From Epiperipatus broadwayi (Eukaryota > Onychophora > Udeonychophora > Euonychophora > Peripatidae), in NCBI GenBank assembly GCA_028023455.1, contig JAQFVV010012420.1, positions 4,402,001 to 4,466,000 on the forward strand: a stretch of DNA of 64,000 bases. The letters are read 5' to 3'. Below the pieces are notes generated by a model. That model worked only from the letters and a program-made list of their open reading frames with translations. It did not search any database and had not been told where the DNA came from. This document shows positions 36,110 to 45,985 of the stretch, piece by piece; the first letter of the stretch is position 1; every line of letters begins with the position of its first letter. A program made the position numbers and the translations under genes.

Positions 36110-37221
36110 TTATGTTAAGTTGTTTAAGAATTTGTTAGTCTTTCTCATGGTATGATTCCATGATTCAAGTATTATAGATTCCTTTGATATTATTGCCTTT
36201 ACTATCCAATATGCATTTGGACTAGCACATTTGAACATGGTAAATGGTTCTTCATACATATCACAATATTTATGAAAAATAAATTCTTTAGGATTACCTA
36301 CGGGGTGTCTTAATAAAGGCTTTGTCTCCAATTTTACAATGATAGCTAGCTTTTTTTTAAAATTTGTTATGCTTTTCACTCATTTTTAGCATTTATTATA
36401 TGCCTCCATTTGATCCTTTTCTAGATCAATGGGTGATTCTCAGAGCATAGGCATGGGTTTATGGAATAAAATTGGGGTATGTTGTACTAATTGTAGGCTA
36501 TGGGTGTGAATCCAGTAGATTCATTCACACTCTGATTTATATAATTGACTATGTACTGTGTGTGCTTTATCCAACCTTTATGTTTATCTCCTAAGTAAGT
36601 TCTAAACAAACACCCAAGTTCCTGCACTACATGTTCACATGGATTTGATTGTGGATTCCTAATAGAAGTTAGCACATTTTATTTATTCTTTCTACACCCA
36701 TGAAATACATTCTTTAGATAGGAAAGGGGTACCATGATCAGTTCAGATCAAAACTGGTTTTCCTATTTTTTTTGAAATTGAGGGTGTCTAATACTTTAAC
36801 AGTAAATTTAATATTAGCTTGAGATATAGGTTAAGCAGTCACAAATTTTGTGAAGAGATAAGCTAGTAGCAAATATTTTTGCTTATTGAATAGTGGTAAT
36901 GGACCATAAAAATGCACAGCTAAAATCTGATTTGCTCTTTTGAGAATAGTTTATTGAACTTATATATAATTTTTTGTTTACTGACTTAGCTTTTAAGCAT
37001 ATGTGACAATTTTGAATTTTTATCATGATGTTTTGATACATTCTGACCAGTAAAAACCAATTTTTCAATAATTGTTCAGTTTTCTTGCCTTCTATCTTTT
37101 CAGATTTATTTTCCATCTTTTCAGAAACATTTATTAAATCTGTTGATGTTTGGTATGTATTTGCTATCATATTATCCATCTTGGTTGACATTTTCTGACA
37201 GTTTCTATTGTTTATTGGCAA
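36110..37221 (-). pseudogene. Decayed Ty3/Gypsy integrase
   Basis: Minus-strand pieces in order: a zinc-finger half (CHICLKAKSVNKK, about 37000), the start of the catalytic core (LPLFNKQKYLLLAYLFTKF, about 36880), a core end with SIRNPQSNPCEHVVQELG (about 36640-36670), then the C-terminal domain (LLRHPVGNPKEF, HKYCDMYEEPF, PNAYWIV; 36110-36300). Several stops and shifts separate them. It is unlike the young Gypsy at 21-25 kb. RT, protease and Gag were not found to the right, so most of pol has been lost or decayed. Confidence 0.8.
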
Positions 37222-37514
37222 ACATTTGCTGCATCATTATCATCATTGATTAAATGATGCATTGTTAGCATTTTTTTCTCTTCCACTAGTTTATTTGGAG
37301 TTTCAGTAAATTTGGGAGATTGAATAATTTCTATGGTGGTCCCCCAGACACACTAAGGTCTTGTGCTATTTCTATATTTTTTAAAATAGTACTCTCCATG
37401 TCTTCACTATTTGTTTCATCAATATTTCAACTTCATTTTCTTTTTCAATACTCATTTCTGATCATATCATTTTTATTTTGCTTTTTGTAATCATGTATTT
37501 TTTATTACTTTATT

Positions 37515-37709
37515 TCAATTTATTACATTAATTATTATTTCTACTTTTAAACTGTGATAAATATGATAATTTACATCATGGAAATATTCATCGTCACTAA
37601 CACTTTTACAATTTTTTCCAAAACAAAATTTTATGTTCCCATGAAATGTAACTTTTAATTTATCATTTATTCTCTCCATATTAAACCATTTTAATTGGTT
37701 GACTATCAT
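37515..37709 (-). pseudogene. Unrecognised 64-aa frame, likely element remnant
   Basis: It lies between the decayed integrase and the primer site on the same strand, where gag or leader would be. The sequence (CFGKNCKSVSDDEYFHD) is not one I recognise. Confidence 0.2.
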
Positions 37710-37908
37710 CTATTGTATATGTTGTTGTTTTTTACTCGTAAGTAATTTTCTTTTGTCATATGAAAAAAATAATTTTATAAATAAATATATTTATGTTTAA
37801 TTGTTTTTACTACTGAAATTATTGAATTTTAGATTAATATAAAATCTGATTAACCAACAATTGGAGATACTTTATATAACCAAATGTGATACTAATATAC
37901 AATTCTAG

Positions 37909-37926
37909 GCCCTGCATTGGGCACCA
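37909..37926 (-). other. Primer-binding site, tRNA-Lys type
   Basis: Minus strand TGGTGCCCAATGCAGGGC is close to TGGCGCCCAACGTGGGGC, the complement of the tRNA-Lys(CTT) 3' end. It lies 2 nt after a minus-strand CCATTACA, the LTR end expected for this LTR family (plus TGTAATGG at 37929-37936). It marks the 5' end of the decayed Gypsy element that carries the integrase at 36-37 kb. Confidence 0.6.
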
Positions 37927-37928
37927 TA

Positions 37929-38564
37929 TGTAATGGAATAGGATTTTAACTGGTATGATGAAAGGTTAGGTAAGTCATCACAATGAATAAGAGTCTGTCT
38001 TAGATCTTTCTGTCTACATACCCACATACATATTAATTTCATTCTGGGGAGATGAGAGGTTAATAATCATATAATTGTTAAACTATATATCTAAACTGAC
38101 CTCATCTTCACCACCTTTCATTTCCATTATTCCCAGGTTTCAAACTCATGGAGAATATGCATCATCATTTAGTTGAAGGTATATTAATATCACTAAAAAT
38201 GTGGATATGCATCAACATGCGTGGGTGTATGTATAAGTATAGGTGTGGATACATGAAAATATGTGTAAATGTGTAAAATATACGTAAGTATATGAGAAGA
38301 TATGGAGAATTGAAAATTGAATATAGAAAAATACACCAAGAGTTTTTAGTTTAAACACTTATATATATTTAACAAATATATTTACAATAAGTAATATTTT
38401 AATAACAAAATTTATAAAAACATATAAAATATTTAATTTAAGACCTATGGTTACTCTTTGATTATAATTTATTACAATTATTATTCCAAACCCTTCTCTC
38501 CTACAAAGAATAACCATTTGATGTTCATATTAACATAAATGAAATTTATTTTATAATTATGATT
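37929..38564 (-). other. Possible 5' LTR remnant of the decayed Gypsy element
   Basis: It starts (plus strand) TGTAATGG directly beside the primer site; TTAACTGGTATGATGAAAGG resembles the edge of LTR B (CAACTGGTATAGAATGG). The hAT element at 38573 may have inserted into it. I cannot find its outer end or a matching second LTR. Confidence 0.3.
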
Positions 38565-38572
38565 GTCTAAAT

Positions 38573-40213
38573 CAGTGTTTCCCAACCTTTTTTGGCTCGT
38601 GTACCACTTGGTAGTACATCACGCTAAATTGTACCACTTTGTAAAAATGATTGTATTTTGTGAAATTTGTTATTGCGAGTGTGTTATTTTATTTGCATTA
38701 TAAATATTATAGGGTGACCATGTATGTATTCACATCTCATAATGAGACAAATTACATTGAAAACGCCTAAACGTCATGCCAGATTATAAACTCACTGAAA
38801 TTATAAACTCACTGTAACATATTTATATGTATGTGCTTGTTCAGTTTCATATTTTTTCCAAAATAATTTATTAAAGATTACATTATTACATTAAAGGTTA
38901 TTTGGTACATATTTTGTTCAAAGTGTTGTCTCATTCCTTCATTTGGTTTTCCCGAATTTGAGTCTGTTTTCTCTTTTTCGGAGCATCTTGCTATTGGTTG
39001 GGCCATGGAGAGGATAAATCCAGCATGTCCCAAGTCATGGTAAAAATAACCTCAGGGGTTATCAGGCTATCTCTTGCTTTTGTTTTCTTTATATTGTTCA
39101 GCATGAAGTTAATAGGAATAAAATTTTGATGATTAAATACTAGCTTACATCTAGTAATCCACAATAGATGATCAAGAATTAATGAGTCTAATTTCTGGGT
39201 ATGATCCTTTTCTGATACATTCTTTCATATTAAATAATTTAGATTGATTTGCCTTGATCCGACTCATTATTTATCTACTATTTTGTCATATTTCGTTTAC
39301 TAATAAATGGTTTTAATAAAAATACAAAATTATAAAAAACCAATTAGTATATTTTCTTATCATAATCAAATATTTTTATAAAATAAATTTAATGAGATCT
39401 TTGTGCTTGTTTCGAACAACATAATTTTTTGAAATTTGGTTCAAAAGATGCGAGGTATACCCTTAAGTCTACAGCTGCGTTCAATCTGTTTCAATACTTA
39501 TTTTTTAAAAAAAATATAAGAAAAAGTTCTTCCTACTAATTCTGTACCTGTAAATGGTAATAATAATTTAACAGCTTTCTCAGAAAGTTGTTCATATTCT
39601 TTAATGTTTAACCAAAAATTAATTAGATTGTGTCGTTTGAAATCTACTTGTAAAGTTCTGTCACATGATAATTCTATTAAATTTTCTTTATTCTTTATTG
39701 ATAATGATGTAGCTGTTTCTAAATTTTCTGCATAGAATGGGTTTAAAATCCAATTATCATTTATGTTTTCAAGTTTTGGAAAATATTCCATGAAAGACAA
39801 TTTTAATCCTGTTAAATGTGCTATTATATTTTTTCGTATGTCTTGAGACAGACTAACCTTATTTTCAAACAAAAAAATATGTAGAGTTTTGAATACTTCC
39901 AGTTGATTGTTTTCGATACTTATATATATTACTGTTTCCAAAAATCTAATTTCTTAATCATACTTTCAATTTTATCATTAACATTAAAGATCGTTATCGA
40001 CTGTACATATTAACAACTTTTCTGTATAATATTATTAATTAAAATAATTTTTATGAATTATAGGAAAAAATGTTTCTATATTTTTATGATTTAATTTTTT
40101 TTTTATGTCCGCCATTATTGATTATTTTTCTTGTATCACCAATCAGCGACTCGCGTATCACCAGTGGTACACGTACCACAAGTGGTACACGTACCACAGG
40201 TTGGGAAACACTG
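38573..40213. mobile_element. hAT DNA transposon, deletion derivative
   Basis: The 1641-bp element has perfect 16-bp terminal inverted repeats (CAGTGTTTCCCAACCT at the left, complement at the right end) and a perfect 8-bp target duplication GTCTAAAT (38565-38572, 40214-40221). Subterminal GGTACACGTACCAC-type repeats lie at the right end (40160-40195). The terminal sequence and 8-bp duplication are diagnostic of hAT. Only the C-terminal part of a transposase remains, so it is non-autonomous. Confidence 0.96.
39498..39941 (-). pseudogene. hAT transposase C-terminal (ZBED5-like) fragment
   Basis: A 147-aa frame resembling the C-terminal dimerisation region of hAT transposases of the ZBED5/SCAND3-like group: YFPKLENINDNWILNPF, LIELSCDRTLQVDF, LINFWLNIKEYEQLSEKAVK and LLLPFTGTELVGRTFS. 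A complete protein of this group is several times longer, with an N-terminal BED finger and RNase H-like core that are absent here. The 5' Met is not a true start. On its own it cannot catalyse transposition. Confidence 0.85.
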
Positions 40214-40322
40214 GTCTAAATCATTCTTGTTTGCTACATAATTGGATTGGAATTATAATATTTTATTTTCATTAACTTAATAGGTAAAATTCATGTCAGT
40301 CATATTATTATGGGATCCCCCT

Positions 40323-40724
40323 TTTATATAATATAATTATAATAAAGACAGAAAAGACCATTTATGATAGAAATAATTAGTCAAGTATACTGAAAACATT
40401 TAATTAAAATATTAATATGAACAAATAATATATATGTAACAGTATAAATGAATAAATGTTGGGAATAAATACATATTAGATAAAATCTTAACTTTTCCTT
40501 GACGATGATCGGATTTGTAAACAAGCAAATGCTCATCATAACCTATATTTTATTTTACTTACAATAATGGCAATAATATTTAATAATTATGTTATGTATT
40601 AATACTTATTTTTCTCCTTTTCATATCAGTATTAAAGAAAAGATATGTATATAAACATTGATAAAATTATATAACTAAATAAAATTCATATCGTCAACCT
40701 AACTATAATTTTAAAGTTCATAAA
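40323..40724 (+). repeat. 1.5-kb dispersed repeat, copy 2, left part
   Basis: Matches 30393-30790 (TAGTCAAGTATACTGAAAAC, then TTCCTTGACGATGATCGG versus TTCCTTGATGATGATCGG). It is interrupted at 40724 by the LTR element and continues at 44814. Confidence 0.85.
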
Positions 40725-41828
40725 TATAACGGTTGGGATAGAATGGAGTCTTACCATATCTGCACTACAAGGCACCACTGGGCCACTTGAACCTAGAAAA
40801 TTTATATAGTAGGCATATTAAATGTAAGTAAAGATTCAAATTTTAGATATGTATATTTTATTCCGACCGTCAGCCCTTGTCACTAGCTCAGTGAGACGCA
40901 GAAATTTATAAAATATAAATTCTTGAAATATTTTTTCAATATTAAAAAAAAAAGAAAATTAAAGAAGCCACTGCCAGTAATTAACACACAAAACAACATT
41001 TATTAATGCACATATAAATAAAATTGAGGAATAAAATTTATTATTTTTGGATTCTAATATTAACTTTTAAATTACTATTTTTAAACAGTCCACACAGATT
41101 GACATTTTAATAAATTTTACTTTAGAATGTTGAGTATAGATAGGCTACATAGATTACTCAGTCAAAAACACTTCAAAATAAACATAAACGATCAAAATAT
41201 AAAGTCATTGATGGAATTGTAGAGGGAAATTTACAAGAAACCCAATGGCATTCATCATAAGATGCCACATTGACACCAATAACTTAAAAGACACTCGAAT
41301 AAATACATTTTTAAATACTCAATGTGAGGTATCATATTTACCGAATATCTATATATTTTAATGAAATATGAAAATAAAAACATAATTAAACATTAATGAA
41401 TCTATGCAGTCATCTATACTCAACTTAAATTTAATGCATTTAAATAATTTAGTCAATAAATATTAAAACAAAAAAAAAAATTGGAAATGATTAAGTCAGC
41501 AAACTCAAAAGTATAAAAATTAAACATTAATAATTGATTTGAAAAGTCAAATTAAAGTAAATTTTAAAAAATTTAGGTTTAGCTTGTCAAATCTTGAAAG
41601 TTCTTAATTATTTTTAAAAAATTTTTCAGTTATATCTCTTACAGTAGAAGAGTCCTGGTTCCTGGTATCAATTCCCACAAAGTCTTTATTTGAAGACTGG
41701 TCTATCTGAAGGTGGCCTTAGCTGTTTCAATCCTGGTATTATTTTATTTTATTGCAGAATCCATATGATTCAGGTCTGCAACAGTACCATTCATAATTCA
41801 AGTTATTTCATTTGAAATAAATGAGAGA

Positions 41829-41907
41829 GGGTGACAAGTGCGTCTTATCGCCCTTCTCACAAAATCAAGCTGGAACTGTTCTTAATTTGGATATTTTTCT
41901 TTTTATA
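41829..41907 (-). promoter_or_regulatory. LTR A promoter (TATA) and leader hairpin
   Basis: Minus strand TATAAAAAG at 41899-41907, with a CCAAT-type GTCCAATAG upstream. The leader hairpin at 41829-41853 has stem GGGCGAT/GTCACCC and the 11-nt loop AAGACGCACTT. LTR B has the same layout. Confidence 0.55.
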
Positions 41908-42365
41908 CACATCATCTGGATTCACTGAACAATCAATCATTTTCATTAGGGTCCGAGCGCTGGTTTTCTGCTTCTATTGGACATTCTGCTTCAAAGCGGG
42001 AAACATTCTTTAATTTGTATCTATATCTTTCATCTGACTTTTTAATTATATAATATCCCCAAAGGCTAGTTTGCTTTTTGATAATTAATAACACAATCAT
42101 TTCCATTTTGAGATTTCAGGAATTAATTAATACCTGTTTCTATTTTTACTTACGTTACTTTTTTCTAAAATATTTTATATTTAGATCTTTTAGCTTTTTT
42201 TATAAAAAAGTACGTTCAAATACTTTTTTTTATTTAAAAAAAAATACTTTTAAAGTTTTGCATCTGTGCGAATATATAGACATACATCGAACAACTGTTT
42301 TTAATTTTAGTTTTTAGTTTTTTATTTACAAAGTTAAAAAAGTTTTTATTCTAATTTTAAATTAA

Positions 42366-42392
42366 TGTAATGGCATATTATATACCATTACA
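42366..42392 (-). other. Terminal hairpin of LTR A
   Basis: TGTAATGG, 11-nt loop, CCATTACA: an 8-bp stem at the LTR start. In LTR B the stem is TGTAACAG/CTGTTACA, so two base pairs have changed on both sides. Confidence 0.7.
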
Positions 42393-42930
42393 TATCAGTA
42401 AATCTCCTCAAAAAACAAAAACATTAAAAAAAAAAGAATTTACTTAGTGTTAGTAATTATGTTACACAAATTGATTATATATGAAAATTTCAAAAGAACA
42501 AAACTTTGGTTAGTAATTACAGAAACACATATAATTTCTGCTCCCTCCCTTCCAAGTTTTTTTTCTCCTACTTTTAAGTATTACTTAGACAAGTTAAATG
42601 GTTGGATTTTAAATAAGACTTTATTTTAAAAAATTATTTATAATAATTATTACGTTTTTATTCCTCGTATTTATGTTTACATATGCGTAATTTTTCTTAC
42701 TGGCAGTACTTTTTACACACACTTCAAACTATAACTTTGCGTTAATAGAAAAAATATATACACTTCAGAAAAAATATTACTGGCTTAATTTTCAAGGTAC
42801 TCGTGGTTTATTAAACATTGGACTATAACATCATGTTAATACAAAAATATATATACTCATTTTTAAAGAAAAATGTTACTGGCATGATTTATTTTTAAAA
42901 TTCTCAGGGTACTCGTGGTTAAAGTGTATC

Positions 42931-42951
42931 GGTCCACATTGGGTGGCCAAT
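42931..42951 (-). other. Primer-binding-site-like sequence, tRNA-Lys type
   Basis: Minus strand TTGGCCACCCAATGTGG resembles TGGCGCCCAACGTGGGG and follows a minus-strand LTR-end-like CTGTTATAA. Confidence 0.5.
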
Positions 42952-43101
42952 TATAACAGTCAGGATAGAGTATTTGTGTAAAAGTTGGATCTTTAACAGC
43001 ATGTATCCACCTACTCTATAAATTTTTCAGGTTCAAATGGTCTGGTGGCACCCCGTATGGCAGATACAGTAAGACTCTCCATCTTTCCCGATAGTTTTAA
43101 T

Positions 43102-43155
43102 TGGCACCCAACATAGGGCACAAACCCATGACCCTGAGATTAAGTCTCATGCTCT
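43102..43155 (-). pseudogene. tRNA-Lys(CTT) 3' half with CCA, inside LTR element
   Basis: On the minus strand the sequence runs AGAGCATGAGACT-TAATC, TCAGGGTCATGGGTTTG, then TGTTGGGTGCCA. It is the 3' two thirds of tRNA-Lys(CTT), with a 2-nt loss in the anticodon loop, mostly CpG-to-TpG type changes, and the terminal CCA that is not gene-encoded in animals. The CCA joins directly to the inverted LTR edge (43100 leftward). The first 18 nt (43102-43119) would be the normal primer-binding site; here the copied tRNA extends far past that. Confidence 0.75.
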
Positions 43156-43165
43156 GTGGGCCAAT

Positions 43166-44813
43166 TATAACAACTGGTATAGAATGGACTCTTACCGTAT
43201 CTGCACTACAGGGTGCCACTAGGCCATTTGAACCTAGAAAATTTATATAATAGGCAGATACGTAAGTTAAGATTCAAATTTTACATATGTATATTTTATT
43301 CCGACCGTCAGCCCTTGCCACTAGCTCAGTGAGACACAGAGATTTATAAAATATAAATTCTTGAAATATTTTTTCAATATTAAAAAAAAAACAATTAAAG
43401 AAGCCACTATCAGTAATTAACACACAAAACAACATTTATTAATGCACATATAAATAAAATTGAGGAATAAAATTTATTATTTTTGGATTTTAATATTAAC
43501 TTTTAAATTACTATTTTTAAACAGTCCACACAGATGGATATTTTAATAAATTTTACTTTAGAATGTTGATAATAGATAGGCTACATAGATTACTCAGTCA
43601 AAAACATTTCAAAATAAACATAAACGATCAAAATATAAAGTCATTGATGGAATTGCAGAGGGAAATTTACAAGAAACCCAATGGCATTCTTCATAAGATG
43701 CTGCATTGATACCAATAACTTAAAAGACACTTGAATAAATACATTTTTAGATACTCAACATGAGGTATCATATTTACCAAATATCTATATATTTTAATGA
43801 AATATGAAAATAAAAACATAATTAAACATTAATGAAACTATGCAGTCATCTATACTCAACTTAAATTTAATGCATTTAAATAATTTAGTCAATAAATATT
43901 AAAACCAAAAAAATGGAAATGATTAAGTCAGCAAACTCAAAAGTATAAAAATTAAACATTAATTATTGATTTGAAAAGTCAGATTAAAGTTCATTTAAAA
44001 AAATTTAGGTTTAGCTTGTCAAATCTTGAAAGTTCTTAATTATTTTTTAAAATTTTTCAGTTTTATCGCTTACAGTAGAAGAGTCCCAGTTCCTGGTATC
44101 AATTCCCATGAAGTCTTTATTTGAAGACTGGTCTATCTGAAGGTGGCCTTAGCTGGTTCAATCCTGGTATTATTTTATTGCGGAATCCATATGATTCGGG
44201 TCTGCAACAGTCCCATTCATAATTCAAGTTATTTCATTTGAAATAAGTGAGAGAGGGCAACAAGTGCATCTTCTCACTCTTCTCACAAAATCAAGCTGGA
44301 ACTGTTCTTAATGTGGATATTTTTCTTTTTATACACATCGTTCAGATTCACTGAACAATCAATCATTTTCATTAGGGTCTGAGCGCTGGTTTTCTGCTTC
44401 TATTGGACATTCTGCTTCAGAGCGGGAAACAATCTTTAATTTTTATCTATATCTTTCATCTGACTTTTTAATTATATAAGATCCCCAAGGGCTAGTTTAC
44501 TTTTCGATAATTAATAAAACAATCATTTCCATTTTGAGATTTCAGCACTTAATTAATACCTGTTTCTATTTTTACTTACGTTACTTTTTTCTAAAATATT
44601 TTATATTTAGATCTTTTATCTTTTTTTATAAAAAAGTATGTTCAAATACATTTTTTTTATTTAAAAAAGAAATACTTTTAAAGTTTTGCATCTGTGCGAA
44701 TATATATACATACATTGAACAACTGTTTTTAATTTTAGTTTTTTATTTACAAACTTAAGAAAGTTTTTATTCTAATTTCAAATTAATGTAACAGCATATT
44801 ATATACTGTTACA
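43166..44813 (-). repeat. LTR B (5' LTR on the minus strand)
   Basis: Partner of LTR A. TATA box at 44325-44333, leader hairpin at 44254-44279 (loop AAGATGCACTT, stem partly decayed), terminal hairpin at 44787-44813. A shortened primer-site-like ATTGGCCCAC follows its minus-strand end. Confidence 0.85.
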
Positions 44814-45985
44814 TAAAGAAAAATGTTCTAGTGAATCATTTTAATAATCCTTATTAATCCATTTCAGGTATAGATATTAAAATGTGAGTGTTCTAGAACA
44901 TCCATTAAGTCACTTGTACTTTCCATCTTTGAAACTTCTGCTTTGGAGTGTAGAGTTCACTGATCCATTTATTAATGGTAAAATTGATGTTTTCTAGCAC
45001 AGATGTTAAATGCTACATCAATTTCATCCCAGCTCTGACAATTATAGCTTCATGAGTGACAACTTTTTTTCCCTGATGTGATATTGCAGTTAGCAATGCA
45101 TGGTTGTCTGTATTACTATTTATATATTTTTTGATTAGAATATCTTGTATGAAATAACAGTGATATTTTTACTATTAGATTTCCATAATCAAAGTTAGTT
45201 TGTTCTATTGTTTAAAAATTATAAACACTGTGATAATTTGAATAATTCGAATTTAATTTTGAAGATTTCAATTTTGAATTCCTCATTTGGCTAGTTTTAA
45301 CTCTATATGCTTTTTATTACTTTCTTGTATATTCAAATAGTTATTTATATTACTACTTCACCTTGTTGGTGAATGGTATTTCTATTCAAATTGCAAGTTC
45401 AAATTCTCTGCTTAAATTCATGCAGGTTGTTCAGCCAATGAGAAATTTTTATCTGAATTCGTAGAAGCTGATAGTTTTTATATTTTCCTATTATTAAAAT
45501 AAGGCAATTCTATTAAAGGTAATTTTAGATGAGTTTGAATATTAAGTTTGTGATTTTGATTTAGATCTATTGTTTACATCATTATTATGATTATTATATA
45601 TAGATAATATGTTAATAACAATAACATTTTTATTTGTTGTTTTTCCCTTTAAAATAATTCCATTCTTTGCTTGCATTTACTCTCCGCTCATATTTCTCTC
45701 ATATTTTTGTAGCATATTGGAGTTACATCACAATTAATGAGATAATTTTAATAAAGGTTACTTGTCATGTCTGTATTTTATATTTTAATTCAAATATGTG
45801 TTTATTGTATGATTAAGTTGGGGTTAAATGTATATACCAACTAATGGTTTCTCAATTATAGTGTTTCATTTTTATTAATATAGTGTTTAATAGATGTTAT
45901 TATATTGGGTCTTGGATTTGAATTAGGTCCAAAAGGGTGTGAAAATGATACTGGAAGGATGTAAGAGCCACACCTTACAATATAT
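44814..45985 (+). repeat. 1.5-kb dispersed repeat, copy 2, right part
   Basis: Continues the match to copy 1 from about 30790 to 31935 (GTGTTCTAGAA, GGTGAATGGTATTTCTATT, GATACTGGAAGGATG). Confidence 0.85.

Larger units (their letters stand above)
40725..42392 (-). repeat. LTR A (3' LTR on the minus strand)
   Basis: Aligned with B along its whole length, with scattered substitutions and small indels. Minus-strand landmarks: terminal hairpin (42366-42392), TATA box (41899-41907), leader hairpin (41829-41853), and an edge that ends CCAACCGTTATA. Confidence 0.85.
42393..43165. other. Internal region with tRNA-Lys/LTR-edge chimera
   Basis: Most of it is AT-rich and non-coding. Its right 240 bp hold two primer-site-like sequences in opposite orientations, a tRNA-Lys 3' half, and an inverted copy of the LTR edge (42952-43100: GGTCTGGTGGCACCC, the complement of the A/B edge GGGTGCCACTAGGCC). 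Confidence 0.7.
40725..44813 (-). mobile_element. Non-autonomous LTR retrotransposon with giant LTRs
   Basis: Two direct repeats of 1668 and 1648 bp (A: 40725-42392, B: 43166-44813) flank only 773 bp of internal DNA. The insertion splits the 1.5-kb repeat, whose empty version at 30.79 kb shows the junction. TAAA flanks both sides (40721-40724, 44814-44817) as a likely 4-bp target duplication. On the minus strand each LTR starts TGTAA and ends TTATA (decayed TTACA), with TATA box and leader hairpin in that orientation. There is no gag or pol. It would need proteins supplied by another element. Confidence 0.82.

Noticed and set aside
41831-44758. Short frames at 41831, 42078 and 44534
   Set aside because: They lie in the LTRs; 42078 and 44534 are the same sequence in LTR A and LTR B, poly(F/Y/I) readings of AT-rich DNA.
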